Source of the DNA: Azospirillum sp. TSH58
GTDB taxonomy: Bacteria; Pseudomonadota; Alphaproteobacteria; Azospirillales; Azospirillaceae
Assembly: GCF_003119115.1 (NCBI RefSeq)
Contig: NZ_CP022364.1
Coordinates: 1,440,001-1,504,000 of the forward strand
DNA length: 64,000 bases
Reading direction: 5' to 3'
Part shown: positions 8,794 to 18,298 of the stretch, piece by piece
Position numbering within the stretch: position 1 is the stretch's first letter
How the letters are laid out: every line of letters starts with the position of its first letter
Position numbers and translations under genes: made by a program
Notes under the pieces: model-generated
Databases searched by the model: none
Told to the model about the DNA's origin: nothing
The model's input: the letters and a program-made list of their open reading frames with translations, nothing else

Positions 8794-8925
8794 CCCTCGC
8801 CCCCCTGGGGAGAGGGTTGGGTGAGGGGGATTTACGCCCGGCAGGGCGGAGGAAAACTATCGTTCAGCAACGCGGGTCGCCTTCGGCGCCCCCTCATCCT
8901 GACCTTCTCCCCAGGGGGGAGAAGG
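8794..8925. repeat. Inverted pair of palindromic intergenic repeats
   Basis: The first copy (8794-8831) reads CCCTCGCCCCCC, TGG, GGAGAGGGTTGGGTGAGGGGG. The second (8889-8925) is the same motif in the opposite direction: CCCCCTCATCCTGACCTTCTCCCC then GGGGAGAAGG. About 57 bases separate them. This head-to-head layout after a stop codon and between convergent genes resembles REP/BIME elements. Further copies occur at 18256, 36534, 47207 and 54782. Confidence 0.8.
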
Positions 8926-8938
8926 AAAAGAGGGTTCA

Positions 8939-10183
8939 TCACCCCCCCAGATACCCCAGCACGCCCTTCCCCACCCGCGTCCCCATGGCGAAGCAGCCCT
9001 GGAGGAGGTAGCCGCCGGTCGGCGCCTCCCAATCCACCATCTCCCCGGCGACGAAGGTGCCCGGCAGGCGGGTCAGCATCAGAGAATTGTCCATCTCCGC
9101 CAGCCGGACGCCGCCGGCGGTGGAGATGGCGCGCTCGATCGGCCGCACGCCGGTCAACACCATCGACAGGCCCTTGATGTGGCGGGCCAGCGCCGCCGGG
9201 TCGGACAGCTCCGACGCCGGGGTGAACTCGCGCAGCAGGGCGGTGCGCGGGCCGGTCAGCGACAGCGCCTTCTTCAGGAAGGTGGACAGCGACTCCGCGC
9301 CGCGGCGGCGCAGCCGTTTGGCGATCGCCGACTCCGGCAGGTCCGGCATCAGGTCGATGGTCAGGGCGGCCCAGCCCTCGCGCTCGATGGCGTCGCGCAA
9401 GGGGGCGCTCAGCGCGTAGACGGCGCCGCCCTCGATGCCCGTCTCGGTGATGACGAACTCGCCCTTCAGCCGCCGGTCGCCGAAGGCGAGGCCGACGCTC
9501 TTGACCGGCTGGCCGGCGAAGCGCTCGCGCAGGTGATCGGACCAGGGCACCTCGAAACCCATGTTGGAGGGGCGCAGCGGCGCGATGTCCACCCCGCGCG
9601 CCGCCAGCAGGTCGGTCCAGGCGCCGTCGGAGCCGGTGCGCGGCCAGCTCGCCCCGCCCAGCGCCAGCAGGGTGGTGCGCGGGGTAACGGTGGTCTCGCT
9701 GCCGTCGCCGCGCTGGAAACGCAGCGCGCCGTCAGCATCCCAGCCGAGCCAGCGGTGGCGGGTGTGCAGGGTGACGCCCAGCCCCTCCAGCCGGCGCAGC
9801 CACGCCCGCACCAGGGTGGAGGCCTTCATCTGCACCGGGAAGACGCGCCCGCTGGAGCCGACGAAGGTCTCGATCCCCAGCCCTGCCGCCCAGTCGCGCA
9901 GATCGGCCGGGGAGAAACCGGCCAGCAGCTCGGCGAACAGCGGCGCCTGCGCGCCGTAGCGGGCGGTGAAGGCGTCCAACGCTTCGGAATGGGTCAGGTT
10001 CAGCCCGCCGCGCCCGGCCAGCAGCAGCTTGCGCGCCGGGGTGGGCATCCGTTCATAGACGGCGACCGAGCGGCCCGCGGCGGCGATGACCTCCGCCGCC
10101 ATCAGCCCGGCCGGGCCGGCGCCGATGATCGCAACGTCAGGAGAGAAAACGTCAGGAGAGAAGGTGTCAGGGGCGTCGGTCAT
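8939..10183 (-). CDS. NAD(P)/FAD-dependent oxidoreductase, BaiN/HI0933 (TIGR03862) type
   Basis: The 414-residue product has an FAD-binding site near the start (VAIIGAGPAGLMAAEVIAAAG), the family motif PARKLLLAGRGGLNLTHSE (about 50-70) and a C-terminal FAD segment with GGVRLAEMD and GEMVDWEAPTGGYLLQGCF. This matches the HI0933/BaiN-like flavoproteins, close to the PP_4765 subfamily. The substrate is unknown for most members. The N terminus holds a small in-frame duplication (FSPDVFSPDV, from repeated ACGTCAGGAGAGAA), which looks recent. It is convergent with the PBP gene across an inverted repeat pair. Confidence 0.88.
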   Translation of the reverse strand: MTDAPDTFSPDVFSPDVAIIGAGPAGLMAAEVIAAAGRSVAVYERMPTPARKLLLAGRGGLNLTHSEALDAFTARYGAQAPLFAELLAGFSPADLRDWAAGLGIETFVGSSGRVFPVQMKASTLVRAWLRRLEGLGVTLHTRHRWLGWDADGALRFQRGDGSETTVTPRTTLLALGGASWPRTGSDGAWTDLLAARGVDIAPLRPSNMGFEVPWSDHLRERFAGQPVKSVGLAFGDRRLKGEFVITETGIEGGAVYALSAPLRDAIEREGWAALTIDLMPDLPESAIAKRLRRRGAESLSTFLKKALSLTGPRTALLREFTPASELSDPAALARHIKGLSMVLTGVRPIERAISTAGGVRLAEMDNSLMLTRLPGTFVAGEMVDWEAPTGGYLLQGCFAMGTRVGKGVLGYLGG

Positions 10184-10212
10184 CGGGTCCCCCGAGGGGT
10201 GAGGAAGGTTTA

Positions 10213-10263
10213 CCGGTCCCGTCCGGGCCGCCGCCGTGAAGCGGCGAGCCGGGACGGGACCGG
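10213..10263. terminator. Long hairpin between two minus-strand genes
   Basis: CCGGTCCCGTCC (10213-10224) and its exact complement (10252-10263) form a 12-bp stem around an inner GGCCGCCGC/GCGGCGAGCC stem. It follows the stop of the 87-residue gene and precedes the flavoprotein start. No T-run flanks it, so termination would be inefficient or factor-assisted. Confidence 0.5.
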
Positions 10264-10299
10264 GGCACTCAAGAAGCGGATCGGCGGCGCGGGACCGGA

Positions 10300-10563
10300 T
10301 CAGTCCGCGTCGTCCTCCTGGGCCACCTCGTCGGCAAGGTCGTTGGCCATGTCGGCGAAATAGCCCGCGTCCACCTCCAGCCCGTTCTCCTCGCAGATCC
10401 GCATGAAGATGCGGTAGGCGTGCAGGATCGCGACGTCGAGAACGGCGAGGTCGCCCTCCTCGCTGTGCTTGTCGGTGACGCCACGCTCCTGGAGCGTGCC
10501 GACGATGTCGTGAGAGGCGGCCTGAAGCACCGCTTCCATGGCTTGTTTGTGCAGAGTCGACAT
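10300..10563 (-). CDS. Conserved-looking acidic protein, 87 residues, unknown function
   Basis: The ATG at 10563 is preceded by AAAGAGGAC, a good ribosome-binding site, and was chosen over longer in-frame extension to 10695. The product is acidic and probably all-helical, with a hydrophobic central helix (LAVLDVAILHAYRIFMRICEENG) and an acidic C terminus (DLADEVAQEDDAD). There is no signal peptide, cysteine cluster or known catalytic motif. It lies downstream of the TorC-like cytochrome gene on the same strand, 109 bases away, but nothing links them functionally. I do not recognise the family. Confidence 0.6.
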   Translation of the reverse strand: MSTLHKQAMEAVLQAASHDIVGTLQERGVTDKHSEEGDLAVLDVAILHAYRIFMRICEENGLEVDAGYFADMANDLADEVAQEDDAD

Positions 10564-10672
10564 CGCGGGGGTCCTCTTTCTCAAGTGGTCGTCTGCCGTC
10601 GGGCGCGGCGCGTTCAACGCCGTCCCGTGGTAGAAAACCCCTCTTAGCAGCTTCGGGTTCTCGCCGCAGCGA

Positions 10673-11821
10673 TCATCGCGCGCCGTCCTTCGCATGGCTC
10701 TGCAGATAGGTCAGCAGCAGGCGGCCCTCCTCCTCGTCCAGCCGGGTCAGCCGCTTCATGGCGTTCATCTTGCCGATCCAGGCGTTCGCGTCGAAGTCGC
10801 CCGGCGGGTGCAGCGTGTGGCAGAGCGAGCAGTTGGCGTCATAGACCCGCGCGCCGTAATCCCACAGCGCGCCGAGCGTGGCCACATAGCCGCCGGCGCC
10901 GGTCCAGGCGGTCAGGCGGACCTCCGTCCATTCCTGTTCGGTCTCGGGATCGGTGACGCTGCGCAGCGCCGCCGCGTGCTCCACGGCCGCCGCGTTCAGC
11001 TTGACCGTGGTGATGCGCTTGCCCGGTTGGGCGTAGAGCGTCTGGGTGGAGCTGCCGCGCTGCCAGCCGGTGATCGCCACCCGCAGGGCGCCGCCCTCCG
11101 CCGCCAGGATCGTCACCGGCGTCGCCGCGGCGATCTCGCCGTCCCCGGCGGCCCCTGGGACCGGTGGCGCGGTGTGGAGGGCGAGGCTGGTCAGGGCGTA
11201 GGCGGTGTCGCCGGGCTTGAGGGCCAGCGACTTCGCCCGGTCCGACAGGCCGGCGAGAATTTGGCGATGACCGGCGGTGACGTCGGGGAAGCGGTGGGCG
11301 ATGCCCTTGTGGCAGTCGATGCAGGTCTTGCCGGCTTTCTCCGCCCCTTCCATGGCGCTGGCCGCCTTCGGCGTCTGCTTGTGGAAGTCCATGGCGCCGA
11401 AGGAATGGCAGTTGCGGCATTCCTGGCTGTCGGTGGCCCGCATGCGGTCCCATTCGCGGCGCGCCAGCGTGTGGCGCTTGGCCGCGAATTTCTCCTTGCT
11501 GTCGATGGAGCCGATGAGCCAGTGGTACAGCTCGCCGGACGCCTGCACCTTGCGGATCACCTTGTGCGTCCAGTCGCGCGGGACGTGGCAGTCGGCGCAG
11601 GTCGCCCGCACGCCGGAGGCGTTTTGGTAGTGCGGCGAGGTCTTGTACTCGACGTAGACGGTGTCGCGCATCTCGTGGCAGGAGATGCAGAATTCCATGC
11701 TGTTGGTGGCCTCCATGGCGGTGTTGAAGCCGCCCCAGCCGACCACCCCCACGACGACGCCCACCAGACCGGCCAGAGCGAGCGCCCCGAAGCCGCCCGT
11801 CCGCATCCATCCCCACCGCAT
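10673..11821 (-). CDS. TorC-like pentahaem c-type cytochrome (NapC/NirT family)
   Basis: A 382-residue membrane-anchored cytochrome. One N-terminal membrane helix (about 10-30) is followed by a NapC/NirT tetrahaem domain with CISCH (about 45), CADCH, CRNCH and CIDCH. A C-terminal domain of about 200 residues holds a fifth site, CSLCH. This plan and length match TorC, which passes quinol electrons to a periplasmic reductase. No torA-like molybdoenzyme is nearby; the upstream gene is instead a dihaem cytochrome c peroxidase. It may therefore feed electrons to that enzyme (inference). The start at 11821 (ATG) is preferred to a TTG at 11836. Confidence 0.87.
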   Translation of the reverse strand: MRWGWMRTGGFGALALAGLVGVVVGVVGWGGFNTAMEATNSMEFCISCHEMRDTVYVEYKTSPHYQNASGVRATCADCHVPRDWTHKVIRKVQASGELYHWLIGSIDSKEKFAAKRHTLARREWDRMRATDSQECRNCHSFGAMDFHKQTPKAASAMEGAEKAGKTCIDCHKGIAHRFPDVTAGHRQILAGLSDRAKSLALKPGDTAYALTSLALHTAPPVPGAAGDGEIAAATPVTILAAEGGALRVAITGWQRGSSTQTLYAQPGKRITTVKLNAAAVEHAAALRSVTDPETEQEWTEVRLTAWTGAGGYVATLGALWDYGARVYDANCSLCHTLHPPGDFDANAWIGKMNAMKRLTRLDEEEGRLLLTYLQSHAKDGAR

Positions 11822-11844
11822 GGCGATACCCTGCAACCATCCTC

Positions 11845-11889
11845 AAAAAAGGAATGGGGCCGGGCTGCCCCAACGACGCCCGGCCCCAT
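11845..11889 (-). terminator. Intrinsic terminator between peroxidase and cytochrome genes
   Basis: A perfect 12-bp stem (11854-11865 with 11878-11889, ATGGGGCCGGGC arm, 12-base loop) is followed on the minus strand by TCCTTTTTTG. This is a textbook intrinsic terminator for the peroxidase transcript. It ends 24 bases before the cytochrome start, so the downstream gene must rely on readthrough or a promoter overlapping this region. Confidence 0.85.
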
Positions 11890-11905
11890 CCAACCCCCAA
11901 CCCCG

Positions 11906-12910
11906 TCAGTCGAAGGGATGCGGCTTCGGCGTCTTGTCCGTGGACGGCGGCAGGATCGGCAGAGCGAAGCTCGGCTGGTCACCGGTCAGCGTCTTCAGGA
12001 AGGCAACGATCTTCGCGTTCTCGTCGGTCGAGAACTTCTTGCCCAACTGGATGCGGCCCATGACGTCCACCGCGTCGGACAGGGTCGCGGCCTCGCCGTC
12101 GTGGAAGTAGGGGTAGGTCAGCGCGACGTTGCGCAGCGTCGGAACCTTGAAGTTGAAGCGGTCGGCCTCCTCCTTGGTCACCGCGATGCGGCCCTCGGCG
12201 GGGTTGTTGGTCTTGTAGGGCTCGACCACGCCCATCTTCTGGAAGGTGTTGCCGCCGACGGCCGAGCCGTTGTGGCAGGCGGTGCAGCCCGAGTCCTTGA
12301 ACAGCTCGTAGCCTTCCAGCTCGACGGTGGTCAGGGCCTTCTTGTCGCCCTTCAGCCACTGGTCGAAACGGGAGTTCGGGGTGACCAGCGTCTCCTCGAA
12401 GGCGGCGATGGCCTTGGTCACCTCCTCGATGGTGATCGTGGTCTCGCCGAAGACGTCGGCGAACTCCTTCTGGTATTCGGGGATGGAGCGCAGCACCTCG
12501 ACCGCCAGGGCGTGGGTGGAGCCCATCTCGCCGGGGTTGGCGATCGGGCCGCCGGCCTGCTCCTGCAGAGTCAGCGCGCGGCCGTCCCAGAACTGCGCGA
12601 CGTTCAGGCTGGAGTTCAGCACGGTCGGCGAATTGATCGGACCCTGCTGCCAGTTGTGGCCGATGGAGGTCTTCAGGTTGTCGGTGCCGCCCATGGACAG
12701 GTTGTGGCACGAGTTGCAGGAGATGAAGCCGGACTTGGACAGCCGGGGATCGAAGTAGAGCTTCTTGCCGAGTTCAACCAATCCGGGATTGGTGATCTTC
12801 GCCGGCTCGATGGGCGAAATCGGTTCGCCGGCGGCGAAAGCGGGTGCGCCGAAGGTGGCGACGGAGGCCGCCAGCATGGCCGCGAAGGACACGGCAGCAC
12901 GCATGGACAT
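11906..12910 (-). CDS. Dihaem cytochrome c peroxidase
   Basis: A 334-residue periplasmic enzyme. A Sec signal peptide (1-27, ending AFA-AG) precedes two haem-binding motifs, CNSCH (about 66) and CTACH. The sequences GPINSPTVLNSSLNVAQFWDGRA and KVPTLRNVALTYPYFHDG are characteristic of the CcpA/MauG superfamily. Bacterial CCP reduces hydrogen peroxide to water with electrons from small cytochromes or quinol-linked cytochromes. The next gene downstream is a TorC-like cytochrome, a plausible electron donor, and a catalase lies upstream, so this is a peroxide-handling region. The ATG is preceded by AGGGAGAAG. A terminator follows the stop. Confidence 0.92.
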   Translation of the reverse strand: MSMRAAVSFAAMLAASVATFGAPAFAAGEPISPIEPAKITNPGLVELGKKLYFDPRLSKSGFISCNSCHNLSMGGTDNLKTSIGHNWQQGPINSPTVLNSSLNVAQFWDGRALTLQEQAGGPIANPGEMGSTHALAVEVLRSIPEYQKEFADVFGETTITIEEVTKAIAAFEETLVTPNSRFDQWLKGDKKALTTVELEGYELFKDSGCTACHNGSAVGGNTFQKMGVVEPYKTNNPAEGRIAVTKEEADRFNFKVPTLRNVALTYPYFHDGEAATLSDAVDVMGRIQLGKKFSTDENAKIVAFLKTLTGDQPSFALPILPPSTDKTPKPHPFD

Positions 12911-13078
12911 CGCACTTCTCCCTTATCGAAGTTCTAATATTTTGGCTAATGCCTTGATGCAAAATGACAGTTACACGCCCCGCTCTGGTGATACCAGTGA
13001 CAGGCGTGTCGCGCGGCAACGTGCCGCATGTCCGTACACGAATTGTGTCTACTCAAAACAATGATTGGCGCGGGCATG

Positions 13079-13110
13079 AAAAAGGGGCGGCGGAACGAAC
13101 CGCCGCCCCC
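13079..13110 (-). terminator. Intrinsic terminator of the catalase gene
   Basis: GGGGCGGCGG (13084-13093) pairs with CCGCCGCCCC (13100-13109) across an AACGAA loop. On the minus strand the stem is followed by TTTTTC. It lies 38 bases after the catalase stop. Confidence 0.88.
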
Positions 13111-13147
13111 ATCGGGACGATGCTCGGACAAAGACTTTTGGTTGCGC

Positions 13148-14839
13148 TTACTCCGCGGCTTGGCTGGTCATGCCGCCCTGCGCGCCCGACGGCATGCCTT
13201 TCACCACCTCGTCCGCCGTGGCGCGGTGGACCTTCACCGAGCCGGTCCACTGGCCCCAGGCCTTCGGGTCGATGGTGTCGCCATTCCTGCCCAGCGCCTT
13301 CAACCGCTTCTGGTCCTCGTCGGTCAGCACCTGCCTGGGCAGGGGGGCCAAGCCGGCGACGTCGGCGGCGGTCATGCCCAGCATGCCGGCGACCCGGCTG
13401 CCGTAGTCGTCATGGATCAGGAAGAAGTGCCAGAGCATCCGCTCCTGGACGTCGCGTTCGCACTGGCCGAGCAGGGTGCCCATGTTCAGGACCAGATCGT
13501 CGCGCTCCCAGTCCATCATTGTGCAGTAGCGGCCACGCGCGTGAGCGTAGTCGTTGCGGCGTTCGATCACGCTGCGGGTCAGACGGCCGTGGATTTCCGG
13601 CGGGTTGTTCGGCTCCTCCCGCTGGGCCTCGGTCAGGCCGTTGTGGAGGGACGGCTCGAAATTGACGTGCGGGTTCTGCCCCGGCGCCAGATCGCGCTGG
13701 TAGGACATCTGCCCGCCCGACAGGTTGGTGGCGACCGGCGCGTTCTTCGCCTGGTTGATCGGCAACTGCTGATAGTTGGCGCCGACCCGGTAGCGCTGCG
13801 TGTCGGAGTAGGAGAAGGTCCGCCCGACCAGCATCTTGTCGTCGGAGAAGTCCAGCCCGTCCACCAGCACGCCGGTGCCCATGGCGATCTGTTCGTTCTC
13901 GTTGAAGAAGTCCTCGACGTTGCGGTTCAGCGTCATCACGCCGACGTGGCGCAGCGGGAAGTCCGACTCCGGCCAGATCTTGGTGTCGTCCAGCGGGTCC
14001 CAATCCAGCTCGGGATGGTCGTGGTCCTCCATCACCTGGACGAACATGTCCCACTGCGGGTGGTCGCCGCGCTCGATGGCCTCGAAGAGGTCCTTGGAGG
14101 CGGAGCCGAGGTCCTGCCCCTGCACCTTGGCCGCTTCCTCCGCCGTCAGGGAGGCGACGCCGCAGCGCGGGTGGAAGTGGTACTTGACCAGCACCGTGTC
14201 GCCGTTGGCGTTCACCATCTTGTAGGTGTTCACGCCGAAGCCTTCCATGTGCCGGTAGTTGGCCGGAATCCCGCGCGGGCTGAACAGATGGGTCAGCATG
14301 TGCATGGATTCGGGCGTCTGGCTCATGAAGTCGAAGATGCGGTTCGGCTCCTGCCGGAAGGTCACCGGATCGGGCTTCAGCGAGTGGATGACGTCCGGGA
14401 ACTTGATGGCGTCGCGGATGAAGAAGACGGGCAGATTGTTGCCGACCAGATCCCAGTTGCCGTCCTCGGTGTAGAACTTCACCGCGAAGCCGCGCGGGTC
14501 GCGCGCCACCTCCGACGAGTCGCGCCCGCCGATGACGGTGGAGAAGCGGATGGCCAACGGGGTCTTCTTGCCGGCCTGTCCGAACAGCTTGGCGCGGGTG
14601 TATTTGGAGGCCGGCTCGTCGCCGATCTTGCCGGTGGCCTCGAACTCGCCGTAGCAGACGAAGCCGCGGGCGTGGACCACGCGCTCGGGAATGCGCTCGC
14701 GGTCGAAATGGGAGATCTTCTCCAGGAACTGGTAGTTCTCCAGCGTCGCCGGGCCGCGGCTTCCCACGGTGCGCTGGGATTGGTTGTTGGTGATCGGGTG
14801 GCCCTGACGGTTGGTCAGAGTCTTCGATTGGTCAGCCAT
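13148..14839 (-). CDS. katA: Monofunctional haem catalase
   Basis: A 563-residue catalase that splits hydrogen peroxide to water and oxygen. It shows the active-site motif [16 protein letters not shown] (catalytic His near 52), [18 protein letters not shown] (distal Asn) and [14 protein letters not shown] (proximal Tyr haem ligand near 340). There is no signal peptide, so it is cytoplasmic. It is longer than a standard small-subunit catalase (about 480-500) because of a C-terminal extension of about 60 residues ending [13 protein letters not shown]. The start at 14839 was chosen by the family N terminus; a longer frame to 15028 is not needed. The symbol is by family only. Confidence 0.95.
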   Translation of the reverse strand: MADQSKTLTNRQGHPITNNQSQRTVGSRGPATLENYQFLEKISHFDRERIPERVVHARGFVCYGEFEATGKIGDEPASKYTRAKLFGQAGKKTPLAIRFSTVIGGRDSSEVARDPRGFAVKFYTEDGNWDLVGNNLPVFFIRDAIKFPDVIHSLKPDPVTFRQEPNRIFDFMSQTPESMHMLTHLFSPRGIPANYRHMEGFGVNTYKMVNANGDTVLVKYHFHPRCGVASLTAEEAAKVQGQDLGSASKDLFEAIERGDHPQWDMFVQVMEDHDHPELDWDPLDDTKIWPESDFPLRHVGVMTLNRNVEDFFNENEQIAMGTGVLVDGLDFSDDKMLVGRTFSYSDTQRYRVGANYQQLPINQAKNAPVATNLSGGQMSYQRDLAPGQNPHVNFEPSLHNGLTEAQREEPNNPPEIHGRLTRSVIERRNDYAHARGRYCTMMDWERDDLVLNMGTLLGQCERDVQERMLWHFFLIHDDYGSRVAGMLGMTAADVAGLAPLPRQVLTDEDQKRLKALGRNGDTIDPKAWGQWTGSVKVHRATADEVVKGMPSGAQGGMTSQAAE

Positions 14840-14976
14840 CGCATTCTCCCTGAACAGCAAGCCGTGCCGGCGCACCCCTGGGGCGTCCGGTTGGGAGGTC
14901 AACGGCCACAGTTTGGAAGCGTTCCAATCTAAAACACCGACCGGCGGCACCCTGTCCGTCAGGGAGATGGCCGAAC

Positions 14977-15007
14977 GGAAAAGGGCGGCCCCGAGGGACC
15001 GCCCTTT
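14977..15007 (-). terminator. Intrinsic terminator of groESL
   Basis: AAAGGGCGG (14980-14988) pairs with CCGCCCTTT (14999-15007), with a 10-base loop. On the minus strand the stem is followed by TTTTCC. It is 57 bases after the groEL stop. Confidence 0.82.
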
Positions 15008-15037
15008 CCGCAAACGTCGTGGCCGCAAACGTCGTGG
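15008..15037. repeat. Two perfect tandem 15-bp repeats downstream of groEL
   Basis: CCGCAAACGTCGTGG occurs twice in direct tandem, between the groEL stop and its terminator. It lies in the 3' untranslated part of the groESL message. No known regulatory site matches; slipped-strand duplication is the simplest explanation. Confidence 0.75.
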
Positions 15038-15064
15038 ATGACGTGAGCTTTTCGACGCAGGCTA

Positions 15065-16711
<1,647 letters not shown>

Positions 16712-16763
16712 TCACTACTTCCTTGAATTTCGGGGGGTTGGATCGCTCAGCGCGGGCGGAGGC

Positions 16764-17054
16764 TCAGGCCTCGACGACGCCCATGATGTCGGATTCCTTC
16801 ATGATCAGGAAATCCTCGCCCTCGATCTTCACCTCGGTGCCCGACCACTTGCCGAACAGGATGCGGTCGCCGGCCTTCACGTCGAGCGCAACGACCTTGC
16901 CGCTCTCGTCACGGGCGCCCGGACCCACCGCGACCACCTGGCCCTCCTGGGGCTTTTCCTTCGCGGTGTCGGGAATGATGATCCCGCCCTTGGTCTTGGT
17001 GTCGGACTCCAGACGCTTGACGACGACGCGGTCGTGCAGCGGACGGAACTTCAT
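16764..17054 (-). CDS. groES: Co-chaperonin GroES (10 kDa)
   Basis: A 96-residue protein starting [16 protein letters not shown], with the mobile-loop sequence [20 protein letters not shown] that contacts GroEL and the [15 protein letters not shown] signature. The ATG at 17054 is preceded by GGAGGCATCCCC on the minus strand, a good ribosome-binding site; an upstream in-frame extension to 17120 is unsupported. It caps the GroEL ring. It is the first gene of the groESL operon and lies directly downstream of a CIRCE operator. Confidence 0.98.
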   Translation of the reverse strand: MKFRPLHDRVVVKRLESDTKTKGGIIIPDTAKEKPQEGQVVAVGPGARDESGKVVALDVKAGDRILFGKWSGTEVKIEGEDFLIMKESDIMGVVEA

Positions 17055-17113
17055 GGGGATGCCTCCAGGATCAAGGCTTATTGATGAAAGGATTGGCGCC
17101 GGGCTCGGGGCTG

Positions 17114-17140
17114 TTAGCACTCTCCCCCGGCGAGTGCCAG
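17114..17140 (-). promoter_or_regulatory. CIRCE operator of groESL (HrcA site)
   Basis: TTAGCACTC, nine bases, then GAGTGCCAG matches the CIRCE inverted repeat TTAGCACTC-N9-GAGTGCTAA except in the last two bases. HrcA represses through this element until heat shock. About 26 bases upstream on the minus strand, CTTGAA (complement of 17166-17171) could be the -35 of a heat-shock sigma promoter, but the -10 is unclear. Confidence 0.9.
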
Positions 17141-17351
17141 ACAGCTAATCGAGCTGGGGTTTCGATTCAAGAGGGTCGTTGCGGCAATCGGTGCGATTCC
17201 TGGCAGCAGTCACCCCGCCTTGCTGCTAATGCATTGAAAATGAACAAAGAATTTTGTTGCCTGCCGCAACCGCGAACGGCACACTTTCACAGAGGAATCA
17301 CCAGGACGCAGCGGAAGGACGCCACCGGTTCCACCATCACGGAGGCAGAGC

Positions 17352-17615
17352 ATGGCCAGTCTGGGGCTTCAGCTTCGCGATTACCGCCTGACCACGGCGG
17401 AAATTCTGTACCACATGCCGGACCACCCGCACCTGCTGCAGAGCTATCTCTGGCAGGAGCTGGACCTCGCCCCCGGCTACCCGGCGCTGCGCCGGTTCCT
17501 GGATTTCTGGCAGGCCAACCTGGACGGCAAGCTGCATTCGGTGAAGCTGGCGACCAACCGCCTGATCACGCCGGGCGAGGCCCGCGCGGTGGCCGCCGAG
17601 TTCCGCTGGACCTGA
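17352..17615 (+). CDS. usg: Usg-family protein
   Basis: An 87-residue protein with the Usg-family features LGLQLRDYRLTTAEILYHMPDH, the central YLWQELDLAPGYPALRRFLDFW and a basic strand before the C terminus (LHSVKLATNRLITPGEARAV). Usg proteins are small, widespread in alphaproteobacteria, and have no established function. The ATG follows GGAGGCAGAGC, a strong ribosome-binding site. It is monocistronic here, divergent from groES and followed by a lysozyme gene. Confidence 0.85.
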   Translation: MASLGLQLRDYRLTTAEILYHMPDHPHLLQSYLWQELDLAPGYPALRRFLDFWQANLDGKLHSVKLATNRLITPGEARAVAAEFRWT

Positions 17616-17750
17616 CGCGCCGCACGCCCCCAATGCGGGAAAATGTGAAAAAATAAACCATTATTAAGATACTACCTCTTTCGATACCCTTTCCTCAGCA
17701 CGAACCGTTCGTGCCGATGCACGTCCACGACACGCTGGGGAATGACGAAC

Positions 17751-18242
17751 ATGACGACGCCGGTTTGCGAAGAAGCGGTCAACCTCGTGAAGCATTTCGA
17801 GGGTCTTTACCTCAACGCCTATCTGTGCCCGGCGGGGGTGCCGACCATTGGCTACGGCCACACCGCCGGGGTCGAGCTGGGGCAGAGCATCACCTCCGCC
17901 CAGGCCGAGGATTTCCTGAAGTCGGACCTGACCGCCGCCGCCGCCCAGGTGGACAAGCTGGTCACCGTCCCGCTGAACCCGGACCAGCGCGGCGCGCTGG
18001 CCTCCTTCGTGTTCAACCTGGGGGCCGGCAGCCTGCAATGCTCGACCCTGCTGCGCCTGCTGAACCAGGGCGACTACGAGGGCGCCGCCGGCCAGTTCGG
18101 CCGCTGGGTCTACGCCACGGTCAACGGCGTCAAGACGCAGCTTCCGGGTCTGGTGAAGCGCCGCGCCGCCGAGGCCGACCTGTTCGAAAGCTCCACCACG
18201 CCGCTGCCCCAGGCGTCGGTCAGCACCGCCACGGGTGCGTGA
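17751..18242 (+). CDS. Phage-type lysozyme (GH24 endolysin), orphan
   Basis: A 163-residue muramidase that would cut the MurNAc-GlcNAc bond. The catalytic pattern Glu-8 residues-Cys-5 residues-Thr is visible in FEGLYLNAYLCPAGVPTIGYGHT (read in two parts), the E-[D/C]-T triad of lambdoid/P22-like lysozymes. ALASFVFNLGAGSLQCSTLLRLLN is the usual second family motif. There is no signal peptide or signal-arrest helix, so export would need a holin or cell lysis. No other phage gene is nearby. The start at 17751 is preferred to 17742 because it leaves room for the GGGGA ribosome-binding site. Confidence 0.92.
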   Translation: MTTPVCEEAVNLVKHFEGLYLNAYLCPAGVPTIGYGHTAGVELGQSITSAQAEDFLKSDLTAAAAQVDKLVTVPLNPDQRGALASFVFNLGAGSLQCSTLLRLLNQGDYEGAAGQFGRWVYATVNGVKTQLPGLVKRRAAEADLFESSTTPLPQASVSTATGA

Positions 18243-18255
18243 ACGCTCTTAATAA

Positions 18256-18298
18256 CCCTCTCCCCTCTGGGGAGAGGGAAAGCATCTCCCCTCACCCC
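18256..18298. repeat. Palindromic intergenic repeat that supplies a stop codon
   Basis: CCCTCTCCCCTCTGGGGAGAGGG (a 10-bp palindrome, read in two parts) is followed by CTCCCCTCACCCC. The tail on the minus strand (GGGGTGAGGGGAG) contains the TGA at 18292-18294 that ends the large flavoprotein gene. The copy therefore overlaps the end of the coding region. Confidence 0.8.

Noticed and set aside
10694..12937. A 747-codon plus-strand frame opposite the cytochrome and peroxidase genes
   Set aside because: The opposite strand carries clear haem motifs and signal peptides, and this frame has none of its own.
12954..12970. A possible FNR/FixK box upstream of the cytochrome c peroxidase (TTGATGCAAAATGA)
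   Set aside because: Only one half-site matches TTGAT; the second half (AATGA) does not fit ATCAA. Regulation by oxygen is plausible, but this site is not convincing.
17751..18242. Prophage remnant around the lysozyme gene
   Set aside because: No integrase, holin, terminase or structural gene was found on either side; the neighbours are groESL, usg and a metabolic flavoprotein.
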